A stretch of 64,000 bases of DNA from an uncultured Granulosicoccaceae bacterium (GCA_937951345.1 CALFCF010000076.1:1-64000), one strand, 5' to 3'; positions 45,554-55,506 are shown, numbered from the stretch's first letter. Program-made: numbers and translations. The notes: a model not told the origin generated them from the sequence alone.

Positions 45554-47101
45554 ATGAATGCGCAAACCGAGTTGGGGCGAGTCCGCTCGCGCACATTGAT
45601 GGGCATCCGTGGACTACCTGTCGATGTCGAAGCGCAGTTGCTTCCCGGATTACCGAAGTTCACGATCGTTGGTTTACCTGAGGCCGCAGTGCGTGAAAGC
45701 CGCGATCGAATTCGCGGAGCCATGCTGGCCTCCGGTATAGAGTTCCCGCAACGTGCAATCGTTGTTAATCTGGCTCCGGCAGATTTGCCCAAGCAAGGGG
45801 GGCGTTTTGATCTGCCGATTGCCATCGCGATATTGCTGGCCATGCATCAGCTTGACCCGGTAACTTGTCAGTCATTTGAGTTTATCGGTGAGCTGTCGTT
45901 AAGCGGGCAAATCCGGCCGGTAGAGGGGGCCTTACCGACAGCGATGTCGCTGATCAAACCGCAAACGGCGAAAGAATCTCAACAATCGGTTTTAAAAAAA
46001 TTGATCGTACCTGCAGCCAACGCTGTCGAAGCAGGTCTTTGTCAATCCTGTGCGATCTATCCGGTAACGTCATTAACTGAATTGGTGGCAGGGCTTGCCG
46101 GCACAACTGAGCTCGTACCATTGCATGTAGATGAACCTGTGCCCGGCTCATCTGGCAATGTAACGTTGCCTGATTTAAGTACTGTCAAAGGTCAGCACAC
46201 TGCCCGACGTGCGCTTGAGATCGCCTGCGCTGGCTGCCATAACCTGCTGATGGTTGGACCTCCTGGAACAGGCAAGTCGTTACTGGCGTCTGTTGCTGCC
46301 GGTATATTGCCAGAGATGTCGTTAGAGGAAGCAGTTCAGACTGCATCGATTCAATCGATCAGCCATCAGGGTTTTGATGTGTCCCGGTGGCGCCAGCGAC
46401 CGGTACGCTCGCCACATCATACGGTGTCCGGTGTTGCACTGGTCGGTGGTGGTAGCAAACCTAAACCGGGTGAAATTTCGCTGGCTCACAACGGAGTGCT
46501 ATTTCTTGATGAGCTTGCAGAATTTCCAAGATCTGTGCTCGATGTTTTGCGCGAACCACTGGAAGCAGGGCATGTCACTATTTCCCGGGCGAGTAGATCG
46601 GCACAGTTCCCGGCTGACTTCCAGCTTATTGCCGCAATGAATCCCTGTCCTTGCGGCTATGCAGGTGATCTGCAGACTCAATGTCGTTGCAGTATGGAAC
46701 AAATACGACGGTATACATCACGATTGTCCGGGCCGTTACTTGACCGGATTGATTTGCAGGTGGGTGTGCCTCGCGTAGCGGTAACTGAGCTAAAAAAATC
46801 AGCCAATGGTGAGAGTAGTCAGCAGGTTCGGCAACGTGTCTGTGCCGCTTACGATGTTCAGTTACAACGTCAGAAGTGTGTCAACGGCAAACTTACAGGT
46901 GACGCGCTGGAGCACTATGCTCATCTCAACGCGCCGGCTACGCACCAATTAATGCGCGCCACTGAAAAATATAATTTGTCACTGCGTGCCCATTACCGGT
47001 TAATGCGTGTGGCAAGAACCATTGCAGACCTGAGTGGTTCAGTAGCAGTACGTGGAGAGCATGTGCTGGAGGCGTTGTCGTACCGTCAGCAAATAAAATA
47101 G
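45554..47101 (+). CDS. comM: ComM/YifB family Mg-chelatase-like AAA ATPase
   Basis: A hexameric helicase that promotes branch migration during natural transformation in Vibrio and others. 515 residues: an N-terminal Lon-like domain (VDVEAQLLPGLPKFTIVGLPEAAVRES), the AAA+ core with Walker A GPPGTGKS (about 235-242), LFLDELAEF and MNPCPCGY, and the C-terminal Mg_chelatase domain with RVARTIADL near the end. The zinc-finger-like Cys cluster (PCPCGY, QCRCS) is present. Complete and probably functional. A decayed fragment of a second copy lies at 53089-53262. Upstream ubiK is in the same direction. Confidence 0.93.
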   Translation: MNAQTELGRVRSRTLMGIRGLPVDVEAQLLPGLPKFTIVGLPEAAVRESRDRIRGAMLASGIEFPQRAIVVNLAPADLPKQGGRFDLPIAIAILLAMHQLDPVTCQSFEFIGELSLSGQIRPVEGALPTAMSLIKPQTAKESQQSVLKKLIVPAANAVEAGLCQSCAIYPVTSLTELVAGLAGTTELVPLHVDEPVPGSSGNVTLPDLSTVKGQHTARRALEIACAGCHNLLMVGPPGTGKSLLASVAAGILPEMSLEEAVQTASIQSISHQGFDVSRWRQRPVRSPHHTVSGVALVGGGSKPKPGEISLAHNGVLFLDELAEFPRSVLDVLREPLEAGHVTISRASRSAQFPADFQLIAAMNPCPCGYAGDLQTQCRCSMEQIRRYTSRLSGPLLDRIDLQVGVPRVAVTELKKSANGESSQQVRQRVCAAYDVQLQRQKCVNGKLTGDALEHYAHLNAPATHQLMRATEKYNLSLRAHYRLMRVARTIADLSGSVAVRGEHVLEALSYRQQIK

Positions 47102-47424
47102 TGTAAGCGTTAACAAACAGAGTGAATCACCTGCGCTGAATGCATTCTTGCCACAGAAAAAGGCGCGCCGAACACCGTATGTGGTGCCGTGATACCGGAG
47201 TGTTTGACCAGGCAGATCTTTCTGCAGCGCGCACGGGTCGTTGCTAATCTTTCAGCGCTGTGAAAAGCGCGCTTGCAACGCCACCGGTCAAGGGGTGTTT
47301 TTCAATCTGTATTTGTGGCGTCCTTGTGTTCCTGTTCGACAAATTTTCTAGCAAAAATGAGATTTCACTGACTTTGTGTTGTCCGATTAAATGTAAAAAA
47401 GGGTAAAATATACGTCTGTCAGAT
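47102..47424. other. Intergenic region upstream of the sensor operon
   Basis: About 320 bp with no gene. The AT-rich stretch before 47425 includes AAAAAAGGGTAAAATATAC (47395-47413), whose TAAAAT is a plausible -10 box, though no well-spaced -35 was seen. Confidence 0.4.
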
Positions 47425-48180
47425 ATGATGAGACGTATTAACATGAAGTATATATCTGTTACTTTGCTGCTTTTTATCGCTTTTTTACCCGTTCACCGGG
47501 TATCAGCAAAAGAAGTCACAATGACCTTCGATCAAACCATCGTGCCATTTGTCCTGGCAGATCAAGATGGTGGTATCCAGGTTGACATTATTAGAGAGGC
47601 TTTGGCATTTAAAGGTCACACGCTTGTTGCTGTCTATGTATCAGCAAAACGCATGATGCATGAATTAAAAATTGGTGCGGTTGACGCGGCATCAAGTGGC
47701 TCTTACGATCCGGCGACTGAAAAAGGCTTTCATTATGGGATAGCGCCGTTTTCGTATCGGAATGCCTTTTTTACGCTCGAAGAGCGCAGTATAGATATAC
47801 AAAAGCCTTCTGATATCGATGATTTTCGGATAGCTACCTTTCAGAACGCTAAACTCATTTGGCCGGATTGGCTGGAGCCGATCGACCAAAAGAACAATTA
47901 CATTGAAGTTGCTGATCAATCGCTACAACCCAAGATGCTGGAACACGGTCGAGTTGACGCTGTTGTAGCCGATCAAACAATTTTTGCTTACTACACCCGG
48001 CTTCTGGAGAAGCAAAGTGGAAAAAAATTAAAACCAACAGTTGCGTATTCATTTACCGATCCTGTTAGTTTCCCTCCCGTATTTAAATCGGAGCAAATAC
48101 GAGACGACTTCAACGAAGGCATACAGCACCTGCTGGAAACTTCCAGGCACGAAGAAATTTTCGACGCTTATCTAAAGTAA
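47425..48180 (+). CDS. Periplasmic solute-binding protein, family 3 (candidate ligand sensor)
   Basis: 251 residues with a signal peptide (YISVTLLLFIAFLPVHRVSA, cleavage before KEVT). The mature part is an SBP_bac_3-like amino-acid-binding fold (IQVDIIREALAFKGHTL, GAVDAASSGSY, PFSYRNAFF, VDAVVADQTIFAYY). Starts at 47425, 47428 or 47443 are possible; the ATG at 47443 begins directly with the signal peptide. No ABC permease or ATPase is adjacent. It lies 25 bp before the hybrid kinase, so it more likely passes a ligand signal to the kinase's periplasmic domain than serves transport. The ligand is unknown. Confidence 0.83.
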   Translation: MMRRINMKYISVTLLLFIAFLPVHRVSAKEVTMTFDQTIVPFVLADQDGGIQVDIIREALAFKGHTLVAVYVSAKRMMHELKIGAVDAASSGSYDPATEKGFHYGIAPFSYRNAFFTLEERSIDIQKPSDIDDFRIATFQNAKLIWPDWLEPIDQKNNYIEVADQSLQPKMLEHGRVDAVVADQTIFAYYTRLLEKQSGKKLKPTVAYSFTDPVSFPPVFKSEQIRDDFNEGIQHLLETSRHEEIFDAYLK

Positions 48181-48205
48181 ATTTGAGTTTGGTATATAAA
48201 CGACG

Positions 48206-50530
48206 ATGGACTTTAGCGAGCAATTGCCGAATCGCCGGATACTTATTCGGTCCAAAATCCTTAGTATCACGGTTCCCATCATACTGATTTGTATTCTGGC
48301 GGTATTCGGGATGTTTGAATACAACGCTCAATCCAAAGCGGTCAACGCACTTCAGCAGAAGATGGATAGAGTGATGGATGTTCAGGCAAAAGTGTTGTCA
48401 GAACCCACCTGGAATTTGGCAGAAAAACAGATCCAGCTAACACTTGAAGCGCTTATAGAGGCCGATCCAGATATATCGCAAGCAATAGTTTACGATGAAA
48501 GTAAAAGTCAAATTGCTGCAGCATACGGTGATGAGCAATCTTCCAGCGCTTTCTTCACTCATGAACGTGCCATAAAATATATTGTCTCGGGACAAATCAG
48601 AAACATTGGAACACTTGAAATTATCTCAAGCCAAAAGAGCCTGGCATCCGAGCGCTATAGTCGGCTGTTATTAGCAGGTGTGCTTGCAGCGTTGCTGGTT
48701 GTGACGGTGATTTTGGGGACGCTGTTTGCAGTAAACCGAGTTGTCGGTGTCCCTATGAATTTGTTGTTAAAGTCCATCAATCAAACAACAGGTGATCAAC
48801 GCGACTTAATCGATTTCAGCAGCACAGATGAAATGGGTATGGTTATCAAGTCCTACAACAGCATGTTAACCAGGGAGCAAGAAAATAAACAAGCATTGAA
48901 TGCCCTGAATGAACAGCTTGAAGAACGGGTTTCATTGAGAACGCAAGAGCTTTCAGCCGCTCGTGATGAAGCAGATCGGGCTAATCAGGCTAAAAGTTCT
49001 TTCCTCGCCACAATGAGCCACGAAATTAGAACCCCGCTCAACGGCATAATTGGCATGAGTACTTTACTTGAAGGTACAAAGCTCAATGAAGAGCAACGTG
49101 AATTCAGCCAGACGATACACAATGCCAGTGACACTCTATTGTCGATCATCAATAACATTCTGGACTTCTCCAAAGTTGAGGCAGGTGCAATCGATCTCGA
49201 AAAAAGACCTATTAATCTGATCGAAACCATAGAAGACGCTATAGAACTGGTCTCAACGGAAGCCTCTGAAAAAAGGCTTGAATTAATCTGTAACATAGAT
49301 GATTCAGTGCCTGAAGGTGTGCTGGGTGACTCAACACGCTTGAAACAGATTCTGATGAATTTAATGAACAACGCTATAAAATTCACAGAATCGGGTGAGG
49401 TTATGTTAGATGTGAAATTACTAACACCAGATACCTTGAAATTTACGATTACGGATACAGGCATTGGTATTCCTGTAGATCGTATGGATAAATTGTTTAA
49501 ATCTTTTTCTCAAATTGATACATCTACAACAAGACGTTATGGCGGTACCGGTTTAGGGCTGGTTATTACAAAAAAAATGGTTGAGCTTATGGGCGGTGAC
49601 ATAAAGGTGGAAAGCACCTTAAACAAGGGGTCTGTTTTTTCCTTTGTAATCCCATTCGAAACCGCTAAAGCGCCGGCTGCATTAGCGACAATTGAGCTGC
49701 TATCGTCTGTTAAAGGGCGAAAGGCGCTGGTCGTAGATGATAATTCAACCAATAGGTTGATATTGTGTAACAAGCTTAAGAAATGGGGGGTCGATGTTTT
49801 TGAGGTGTCTGATCCTCGTGATGCATTGGATGCTCTTGATCAGAAGAAAGAGTTTGACTTTTGTATTATAGACTTTGCTATGCCGGGAATGGATGGCATC
49901 GAGCTGGCGAAAGAAATTCAAATGCGCCGTGATAATAGTATGGAAATTATACTTTATACCTCGATATCACCATCAGATTTTGAAATTCGACAACGATTGG
50001 AAAGTGTAAAGCTCTCTGCAGTGTTACTTAAGCCTGCAAAAACATCTCAAATATTGGCAACTATTGCGCGCGCGATGTCGATTGAAACAGCGACGGAAAG
50101 TCAAGCCATAACAACGCTTGATACGCACCGCAATGCTAGAAATTTGCGCATTCTTCTGGTTGATGATAATGCGATCAACAGAAAGGTAGGGTCGAAGATA
50201 CTCAAGCGTATCGGTTACGGACCAGATATTTCCAACAGTGGTCAGGAAGCAATAGAGGCTTGCCAAAAACAATCTTATGATTTGGTGCTAATGGATATAG
50301 AAATGCCAAACATGAACGGCATTACTGCGACACAAAAAATACGCGATCTCCTGCCAAAGGAAGATATGCCTTATTTCATTGCGTTGACCGCAAATGCAAT
50401 GGAAGCGGATCGAAAAACCTATTTGGCTTCTGGAATGGATGGTTATCTAAGTAAACCTATAGATATGAGTGCGCTCATGGAAGCGCTGGATGATGTTAGT
50501 GAACATCGCTCTAACTTGAATAAATTGTAA
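48206..50530 (+). CDS. Hybrid sensor histidine kinase with two receiver domains
   Basis: 774 residues. Transmembrane helices lie at about 19-37 and 153-176, enclosing a periplasmic sensor of about 115 residues. Then a HAMP-like region, a coiled coil ([20 protein letters not shown]), the HisKA box with His272 in [10 protein letters not shown], and the HATPase with its N box [16 protein letters not shown] and GGTGLGL. Receiver 1 (about 505-625) has the phosphoacceptor Asp556 and Lys609; receiver 2 (about 647-765) has Asp697 and Lys750. All phosphotransfer residues are present. It follows the solute-binding gene by 25 bp and precedes an HPt gene by 81 bp, giving a full multistep phosphorelay. 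Confidence 0.93.
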   Translation: MDFSEQLPNRRILIRSKILSITVPIILICILAVFGMFEYNAQSKAVNALQQKMDRVMDVQAKVLSEPTWNLAEKQIQLTLEALIEADPDISQAIVYDESKSQIAAAYGDEQSSSAFFTHERAIKYIVSGQIRNIGTLEIISSQKSLASERYSRLLLAGVLAALLVVTVILGTLFAVNRVVGVPMNLLLKSINQTTGDQRDLIDFSSTDEMGMVIKSYNSMLTREQENKQALNALNEQLEERVSLRTQELSAARDEADRANQAKSSFLATMSHEIRTPLNGIIGMSTLLEGTKLNEEQREFSQTIHNASDTLLSIINNILDFSKVEAGAIDLEKRPINLIETIEDAIELVSTEASEKRLELICNIDDSVPEGVLGDSTRLKQILMNLMNNAIKFTESGEVMLDVKLLTPDTLKFTITDTGIGIPVDRMDKLFKSFSQIDTSTTRRYGGTGLGLVITKKMVELMGGDIKVESTLNKGSVFSFVIPFETAKAPAALATIELLSSVKGRKALVVDDNSTNRLILCNKLKKWGVDVFEVSDPRDALDALDQKKEFDFCIIDFAMPGMDGIELAKEIQMRRDNSMEIILYTSISPSDFEIRQRLESVKLSAVLLKPAKTSQILATIARAMSIETATESQAITTLDTHRNARNLRILLVDDNAINRKVGSKILKRIGYGPDISNSGQEAIEACQKQSYDLVLMDIEMPNMNGITATQKIRDLLPKEDMPYFIALTANAMEADRKTYLASGMDGYLSKPIDMSALMEALDDVSEHRSNLNKL

Positions 50531-50611
50531 GCCTGTCTTTATGTATGCGAGTCGCTCAGGTCATTCGCAATACATAAGCCTCATAACACAATAGCCGTAA
50601 TACTGGTTGAT

Positions 50612-50965
50612 ATGACACAGATTGATACAGGTGCGTTAGTCCGTCTACGTGATGTTATTGGTGGAGATGAGGAAGATTTGGCTGAGCTTATTCAAGATTT
50701 TTCTGAAACATCCCCCGATCTTGCTGATCAGATGGCGGCTAGTGCTAACGCTTCGGATTGGGCTGCATTAAAGATAGCTGCCCATTCGTTAAAATCTAAC
50801 TGTAAAGACTTTGGAGCAGTCGAGCTCGCCGAATTGTGTCAGTCATTGGAAAGTGAGAGTGCACAGGGTGAGGTCACGAATGCACATGATAAAGTTGAAA
50901 AAATTTCCGCCGAAGTAAAAATAGCCGTCAAATTTCTACAGGATTTAGATTTGGCTGGACTTTAA
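50612..50965 (+). CDS. HPt phosphotransfer protein
   Basis: 117 residues, single helical histidine phosphotransfer domain. The phosphorylatable His58 is in AAHSLKSN, with the usual Gly-containing follow-up KDFGAVELAELCQ. It relays phosphate between the receivers of the hybrid kinase and an output receiver. It is encoded directly after the kinase and is the second-last piece of the phosphorelay. The convergent receiver-permease gene ends 72 bp away and is the obvious candidate output. Confidence 0.9.
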   Translation: MTQIDTGALVRLRDVIGGDEEDLAELIQDFSETSPDLADQMAASANASDWAALKIAAHSLKSNCKDFGAVELAELCQSLESESAQGEVTNAHDKVEKISAEVKIAVKFLQDLDLAGL

Positions 50966-51037
50966 CCGCAGGCACGTACGTCAGAATTTACTGCGATAAG
51001 GATATTCAACAGGCTATTCAGCTGAGTTCAGGTAAAT

Positions 51038-52621
51038 TCAGGTATTGTCTGGATGCGTGATGCTTGATGTGCCCGGTTGTGAATTGCGATTGTTGGGCGC
51101 TCCAGTATCAACCCGAGGAAAGATTGGCGTCTTATCTTCCTCTTGTCTTCGTGGCCCTACCAGAAACAATCCGCATAACATCAACAGTAAGGCGAGCCAG
51201 GCAATACCAGGTAGCCTCTCACCGAGTAGCAATGCGCCCCATGCAATGCCGCAGACAGTAACGACGATACTGCTCTGGCTGGCAAATACAGCACCCAGAT
51301 ACTTAATCAGAATTACCCGAAGCGAACAGGTCACCGCCGAGATTAATCCCATTAGAAGCACAACCATCGTAACCTTGTCAAAACCACTGCCAAATTTTAG
51401 CGGGTAATAGTCATCAAATATCACAATGAGCGGTAGCAGTATTATCGCAGCGGCAAATCCGGAGTAACCAGCCGCTGTAATTCGGTCAAGTTCTTCGGGC
51501 AAATACTGTGCGAGCATCAAGCCACGCAAGGCGTATCCCAGCGGACCCATGGCAGCAACGAGAATCCATGTCCAGCGGGCTTCTCCTTCAAGGTTTTGGG
51601 TTACCGACATCAGGACAAATACGCCAACGACTCCAATGACAAAACCCAGGAAGCGCCGCAAACTAGGTTGTTCAATTCTAAAGACCATGGCCAGCAGGAA
51701 AGCCATGAAACCTTCTGTTACCACAACCAACGAAATAATCCACGCCTCTAGTTGCTCAGCTGCCCAGAAGATAAAAACTTCACCTATCAGTGTTCCCAGT
51801 ATGCCCCAGGCTGCGAACACCACTATCAATTTGGCATTAAGGCGGAACAGTTTCCCTCGCACTGCACCAACTCCGATACACAACACGCCACATACAATGT
51901 TGACCCAGAAAGCAGTACCTATGGGATGAGGTTGCTCCAACGCTACTGTCCGCGACAATGGTGCCCATAGTCCTGAGACTATGCCGATAGCAAGTAATCC
52001 GAACACACCTTTAAGAGCACTAATCTGCTCGCGTAAACGCCGATCTCTCTCGTACACCTGGGCGGTCATGCGTGCAAACACACGAGATAGCCGGCCTAGA
52101 GAATCGTCGCGTGCGTCTATATCTTCAAACTGAAACCTTGCTGGATCGACGACTTCTTTTTCGAGTATTGCTGCTGCGTCGGCCAGTCGCTCGACCTGAT
52201 TCAGGTAGGTGATCTCGCGATCGCGGTTTCTTTTTTTCTCCAGCGACGCTCCGATTCGTGCGTTAAGAAGAACCGGATCAAAATTCTTTCTCAGAAAATC
52301 CTGTGCCCCAGCCTTGATCGCTCGAACTACACTGTCCATCTCGCCATCAAGTGACGAAATAACGATGACTGGAATTTCGCGCAAATGCTTGTCAGCGTTC
52401 ATTTGGCGCATTACCTCAAAGCCATCGATATCCGGCATCACAATATCGAGTAGTATCAGATCTACTGATTCTGATTTTAAAAATTCCAGTGCTTGCGCGC
52501 CGCTTTCCACAGAGACGGCGTTGTAGCCCAGATTTTTTACCGCCAGCAATATCTTTTTACGTTGAATGGCCTGGTCGTCGACCACAAGGATAGTTTCGAC
52601 AGCGCGTGAAGAGTTCTCCAA
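51038..52621 (-). CDS. Response regulator receiver fused to an EamA/DMT-type permease
   Basis: 527 residues. N-terminal receiver (9-125): acidic DD at 15-16, phosphoacceptor Asp59 (LLLDIVMPDIDGFE), Ser89/90 and Lys112. A 75-residue linker rich in charged helices (ERLADAAAILEKE, SLGRLSRVFARM) resembles signalling helices. From 204 on, ten hydrophobic helices in two EamA-like halves (second half from about 360) run to GLFLVGPRR, then a polar tail. Receivers joined to integral transporters are rare. The lack of a DNA-binding or enzymatic output suggests that phosphorylation directly gates export or import. It is convergent with the kinase/HPt operon. Confidence 0.88.
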   Translation of the reverse strand: MENSSRAVETILVVDDQAIQRKKILLAVKNLGYNAVSVESGAQALEFLKSESVDLILLDIVMPDIDGFEVMRQMNADKHLREIPVIVISSLDGEMDSVVRAIKAGAQDFLRKNFDPVLLNARIGASLEKKRNRDREITYLNQVERLADAAAILEKEVVDPARFQFEDIDARDDSLGRLSRVFARMTAQVYERDRRLREQISALKGVFGLLAIGIVSGLWAPLSRTVALEQPHPIGTAFWVNIVCGVLCIGVGAVRGKLFRLNAKLIVVFAAWGILGTLIGEVFIFWAAEQLEAWIISLVVVTEGFMAFLLAMVFRIEQPSLRRFLGFVIGVVGVFVLMSVTQNLEGEARWTWILVAAMGPLGYALRGLMLAQYLPEELDRITAAGYSGFAAAIILLPLIVIFDDYYPLKFGSGFDKVTMVVLLMGLISAVTCSLRVILIKYLGAVFASQSSIVVTVCGIAWGALLLGERLPGIAWLALLLMLCGLFLVGPRRQEEDKTPIFPRVDTGAPNNRNSQPGTSSITHPDNT

Positions 52622-53003
52622 AATCTATGAAAGTTCCGTAGTTGGTTTAGGGATTTGTTTTTTATTAGCTACAAATTGTCAATCAACCCTAAGTATTAAG
52701 TATGGATTTCTGCGCTGATCAGTTCCAGCTAACCGAGCAACTTTGATACTTGGATACGTCGACATATCGGTAGGGTATTTCTCATAATCGGCGGATCTGT
52801 ATGGCTTCAAAAGTGTTTTGATCAGACGCGATTTTCGCATTGGTTGGCAATGGTATCAATCCGTTGATTATTGCAATTATCTGTCCGCAAGGTGGTGATT
52901 GATGATACCCACAGCGCCTTTAAAATAATCTGTACAGCATACTATCGAATCACTAAGTGCAACCAGGATCTTTGATCCGCGAGGCTTCTAAAACATAGTA
53001 AAA

Positions 53004-53035
53004 GAATTTGTGACAATTAGAATTTGTGACAATTG
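53004..53035. repeat. 16-bp tandem duplication
   Basis: GAATTTGTGACAATTA (53004-53019) and GAATTTGTGACAATTG (53020-53035) lie back to back in the non-coding gap between the receiver-permease gene (its upstream side) and the comM remnant. Confidence 0.85.
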
Positions 53036-53088
53036 CCATAATTGTGTGGTCTTAGAAGTATGACGCAATGTAACCCAATCGGCCATGT

Positions 53089-53262
53089 TTGTCGCCAAGC
53101 ACACCAGAGAAAAACCATAGGCCAACCGCAGATCACCGAACGCCGGCTATGCACCAATTAATGCGTGTGGTAAGAACGATCGCGGATCTCGGTGAATCCG
53201 AACCCGTTCGTAAAGCCGATATTTTAGAGGCGCTATCGTATCGTCAACAACTGTTGAGCTAG
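53089..53262 (+). pseudogene. comM: Decayed C-terminal fragment of a second comM
   Basis: The frame ending TAG at 53262 encodes ...TPAMHQLMRVVRTIADL, then ILEALSYRQQLLS. This matches the intact ComM C-terminus (APATHQLMR, RVARTIADL, VLEALSYRQQ). Seventeen codons between the two TTAATGCG repeats of comM are missing, so the remnant looks like an in-frame deletion between 8-bp direct repeats. Upstream similarity stops near 53140, and there is no credible start; 53089 is only the last TTG in frame. Many differences from comM are at third codon positions, so it is an old copy or one from a related lineage. Confidence 0.75.
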
Positions 53263-53307
53263 TTGCTGGGCTAGTGCTGAATCGCAGGTTGTCCCGATAG
53301 AGAATCG

Positions 53308-53982
53308 TCACTCATCCCCGACGTCGCGGGAAGTTTGCAGCGAACGCATTTCGGTCGTGGTGAAGTCGTCAGCCAGGTTTAGTGAGTAATAAAGGGCAAT
53401 TGCCTGGCTACGATTTCGGACATTCAATTTGTCGTACAGGTTACGCAGGTGAAACTTAACGGTGTTAACCGCAATGTTGTGGTTGGATGCCAGTTCTTTG
53501 TTGGTTCGACCCAGTGATAATGATGCGAGAAGTGCGCGTTCTGTTTTCGTCAATGTTTGTAGTGGGTCGGCCAGCTCTCTGACGTCAAGGTAGGGGAATA
53601 CCATGCTGCCGATCGCGACGGTTGCGATGACTTCCAGCAATTCTTCAGATGGCGATGTGTGGCAGAAAAACCCGGCTGCTCCTGCGGCCATTGCGCGTTT
53701 GGGCACCTCGAGAGATTTAACGTGGGTACAGACCACCACGCGCATCGGACTGTTTTCATCACGCAATACTTTTATGAGCTTCTCGGCACCCAGTGTCGGC
53801 AGCAACCAGTCGACAACCAGTACATCACCCGGCGATTCGAACGATGTTTTCAGGCAGTCCTCGGCCGATGTTACCGTGCTCATCAGGCTGAAACGGGGAT
53901 CCTCCTCGATCAATTCCGACAACGCGGTGAGCATCAGCGCGTTACCCTCGGCGATGGTGATCCCAATTGGCTTAGCGCTCAC
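53308..53982 (-). CDS. LuxR-type response regulator with degenerate receiver
   Basis: 224 residues: a receiver (about 7-125) and a LuxR/GerE helix-turn-helix (about 145-210, LTKTERALLASLSLGRTNKELA, NTVKFHLRNLYDKLNVRNRSQAI). The likely phosphoacceptor Asp58 (VLVVDWLLP) and the Thr of VVVCTHV remain. The acidic pair is reduced to Glu12 (IAEGNAL), and the conserved Lys is replaced (FFCHTSP), so control may not depend on normal phosphorylation. It is divergent from the sga-mtk operon with a 150-bp shared region, which makes it the likely regulator of these C1/serine-cycle genes. No kinase is adjacent. Confidence 0.85.
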   Translation of the reverse strand: MSAKPIGITIAEGNALMLTALSELIEEDPRFSLMSTVTSAEDCLKTSFESPGDVLVVDWLLPTLGAEKLIKVLRDENSPMRVVVCTHVKSLEVPKRAMAAGAAGFFCHTSPSEELLEVIATVAIGSMVFPYLDVRELADPLQTLTKTERALLASLSLGRTNKELASNHNIAVNTVKFHLRNLYDKLNVRNRSQAIALYYSLNLADDFTTTEMRSLQTSRDVGDE

Positions 53983-54132
53983 AGTGCAACGGTCCTCATC
54001 ATGACAGTTTAGCTGTTCACAGCTCTAAAGGGTAGTAAAAAAACCATACTTTTGTCTACTCAATAGCAGTAATTAGTAACGTTTTCTCTGCAGACACCTG
54101 CACCAATACTTCAGGCAGACAAAAACGGACAC

Positions 54133-55383
54133 ATGCTAATGAGCACAAATACCTTTGAACGATTAACGATACCGCACACGCTGGCCGCAGGCCCGGGACC
54201 GGGAAACACCGACCAGCGTGTGCTTGAACAGTATGCCCGTTGCGGTGTAGCGGATCACATGCAGCCGGATGTTTTGCGTGGCATGGTTGAATGCAAATTC
54301 ATGCTGCGCGATGTGTTCGGGACAGATAACGTGCACACCTTCGGCGTTGCGGGTACGGGTTGGAGCGGACTGGATGCCATGATGAGTGCGGTCCTGCCGG
54401 GTGACACTGTTGTAGCCTTCGTCAACGGCACATTCTCCGGTATCGACGGTCTTACACTGCGCATGAAGGCTGCGACAGCAGAAGAGCTCGCTGCCGATCC
54501 AACCAACCCGCAACCAGCCTCTGTCACTATCGTAGAAATCCCGCACGGGCAGTCTGTTGATGCTGCAACGATTGAGGATGCATTGAGCCGGCACAAACCG
54601 AAGTGGGCATTCATGGCGCACTGGGAAACCGGTTCGGGCCGGATTAACGACCTTGGAGCTTTCTCTGAATCTTGTGAACGTCACAATGCCATGGGATTGA
54701 TCGATGCAGTGTCGTCACTGGGTGTCGCAGACTTTTCGATAGACGATTATCCGGGCGTCGCTGCATGGGCTTCATGTCCGCAAAAAGGTATTTGTTGTTT
54801 GCCCTTGACCTATGCGCCTGTCAGTTTTACTGACCGTTATATAGCAGTACTCAAGCAGACCGGCACGCGTACCTTTGTTCACCATCCGATACTTGAAGCT
54901 CGTCATTGGGGCATTGTTGATGGGAAAGATGTCGAGAAGGGGACCTATCATCGCACCCATTCTGCCTATGCTGTTGCCGCTTTTCATGAGGCGCTGCGCT
55001 TGACACTCGCCGATACGCTCGGAGCACGAGCCGCACTCTATCGCCAGCATGAGGAAGTGTTGCGCACAACGCTTGAAATGCTGGGTTGCCGCGTAACGTC
55101 CAACATGAGTAGTCTGGTTGTGTTCAACCTGCCGGAAGCGTTCGCCGGAAGTGAAATGGAACTCGTGCAGAACTGCCGGGCAGAGGGCTTTGGTATCTGG
55201 ACAACATTGAGTGAACCGGTGCAGATCCGGATCGGTATTTTGAACCAGCTGAATGAGGCTGCTATCACCGAGATATTGACACGCTTCACCGTAGCGCTGA
55301 ACAATATAGGTGCGGATGTCGACATCGACCGACTCAAAGCAGACATCGCGAGTATGTACCAAATCGAGGCAGTTGCGGTTTAA
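54133..55383 (+). CDS. sgaA: Serine-glyoxylate aminotransferase (class V)
   Basis: PLP enzyme that transfers the amino group of serine (or alanine) to glyoxylate, giving hydroxypyruvate and glycine, a core step of the serine cycle. 416 residues; the N-terminal AAGPGPGNTDQRVL is the class V start, DAVSSLGV near 191-198 the cofactor-binding loop, and Lys218 (CPQKGICC) the Schiff-base residue. The related alanine-glyoxylate enzyme cannot be excluded by sequence, but mtkAB and a hydroxypyruvate reductase follow. ATG 54133 or ATG 54139 may be used. First gene of the operon, 123 bp before mtkA. Confidence 0.87.
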   Translation: MLMSTNTFERLTIPHTLAAGPGPGNTDQRVLEQYARCGVADHMQPDVLRGMVECKFMLRDVFGTDNVHTFGVAGTGWSGLDAMMSAVLPGDTVVAFVNGTFSGIDGLTLRMKAATAEELAADPTNPQPASVTIVEIPHGQSVDAATIEDALSRHKPKWAFMAHWETGSGRINDLGAFSESCERHNAMGLIDAVSSLGVADFSIDDYPGVAAWASCPQKGICCLPLTYAPVSFTDRYIAVLKQTGTRTFVHHPILEARHWGIVDGKDVEKGTYHRTHSAYAVAAFHEALRLTLADTLGARAALYRQHEEVLRTTLEMLGCRVTSNMSSLVVFNLPEAFAGSEMELVQNCRAEGFGIWTTLSEPVQIRIGILNQLNEAAITEILTRFTVALNNIGADVDIDRLKADIASMYQIEAVAV

Positions 55384-55506
55384 CCGAGTGGTACTGCAAA
55401 CCGTACTGAATGCTGCCCGGCGTCGGAACGAGGCTAACAATTGAGAAGCGTACGTCCAGACTTTTTAGGGTAATGTTGTCGTGAGATAACAAAGTTGGAG
55501 TGCTGC

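Noticed and set aside
55495-55506. TTG start 12 bases upstream for mtkA
   Set aside because: It would make the GGAG ribosome site part of the coding sequence and add residues absent from the family.
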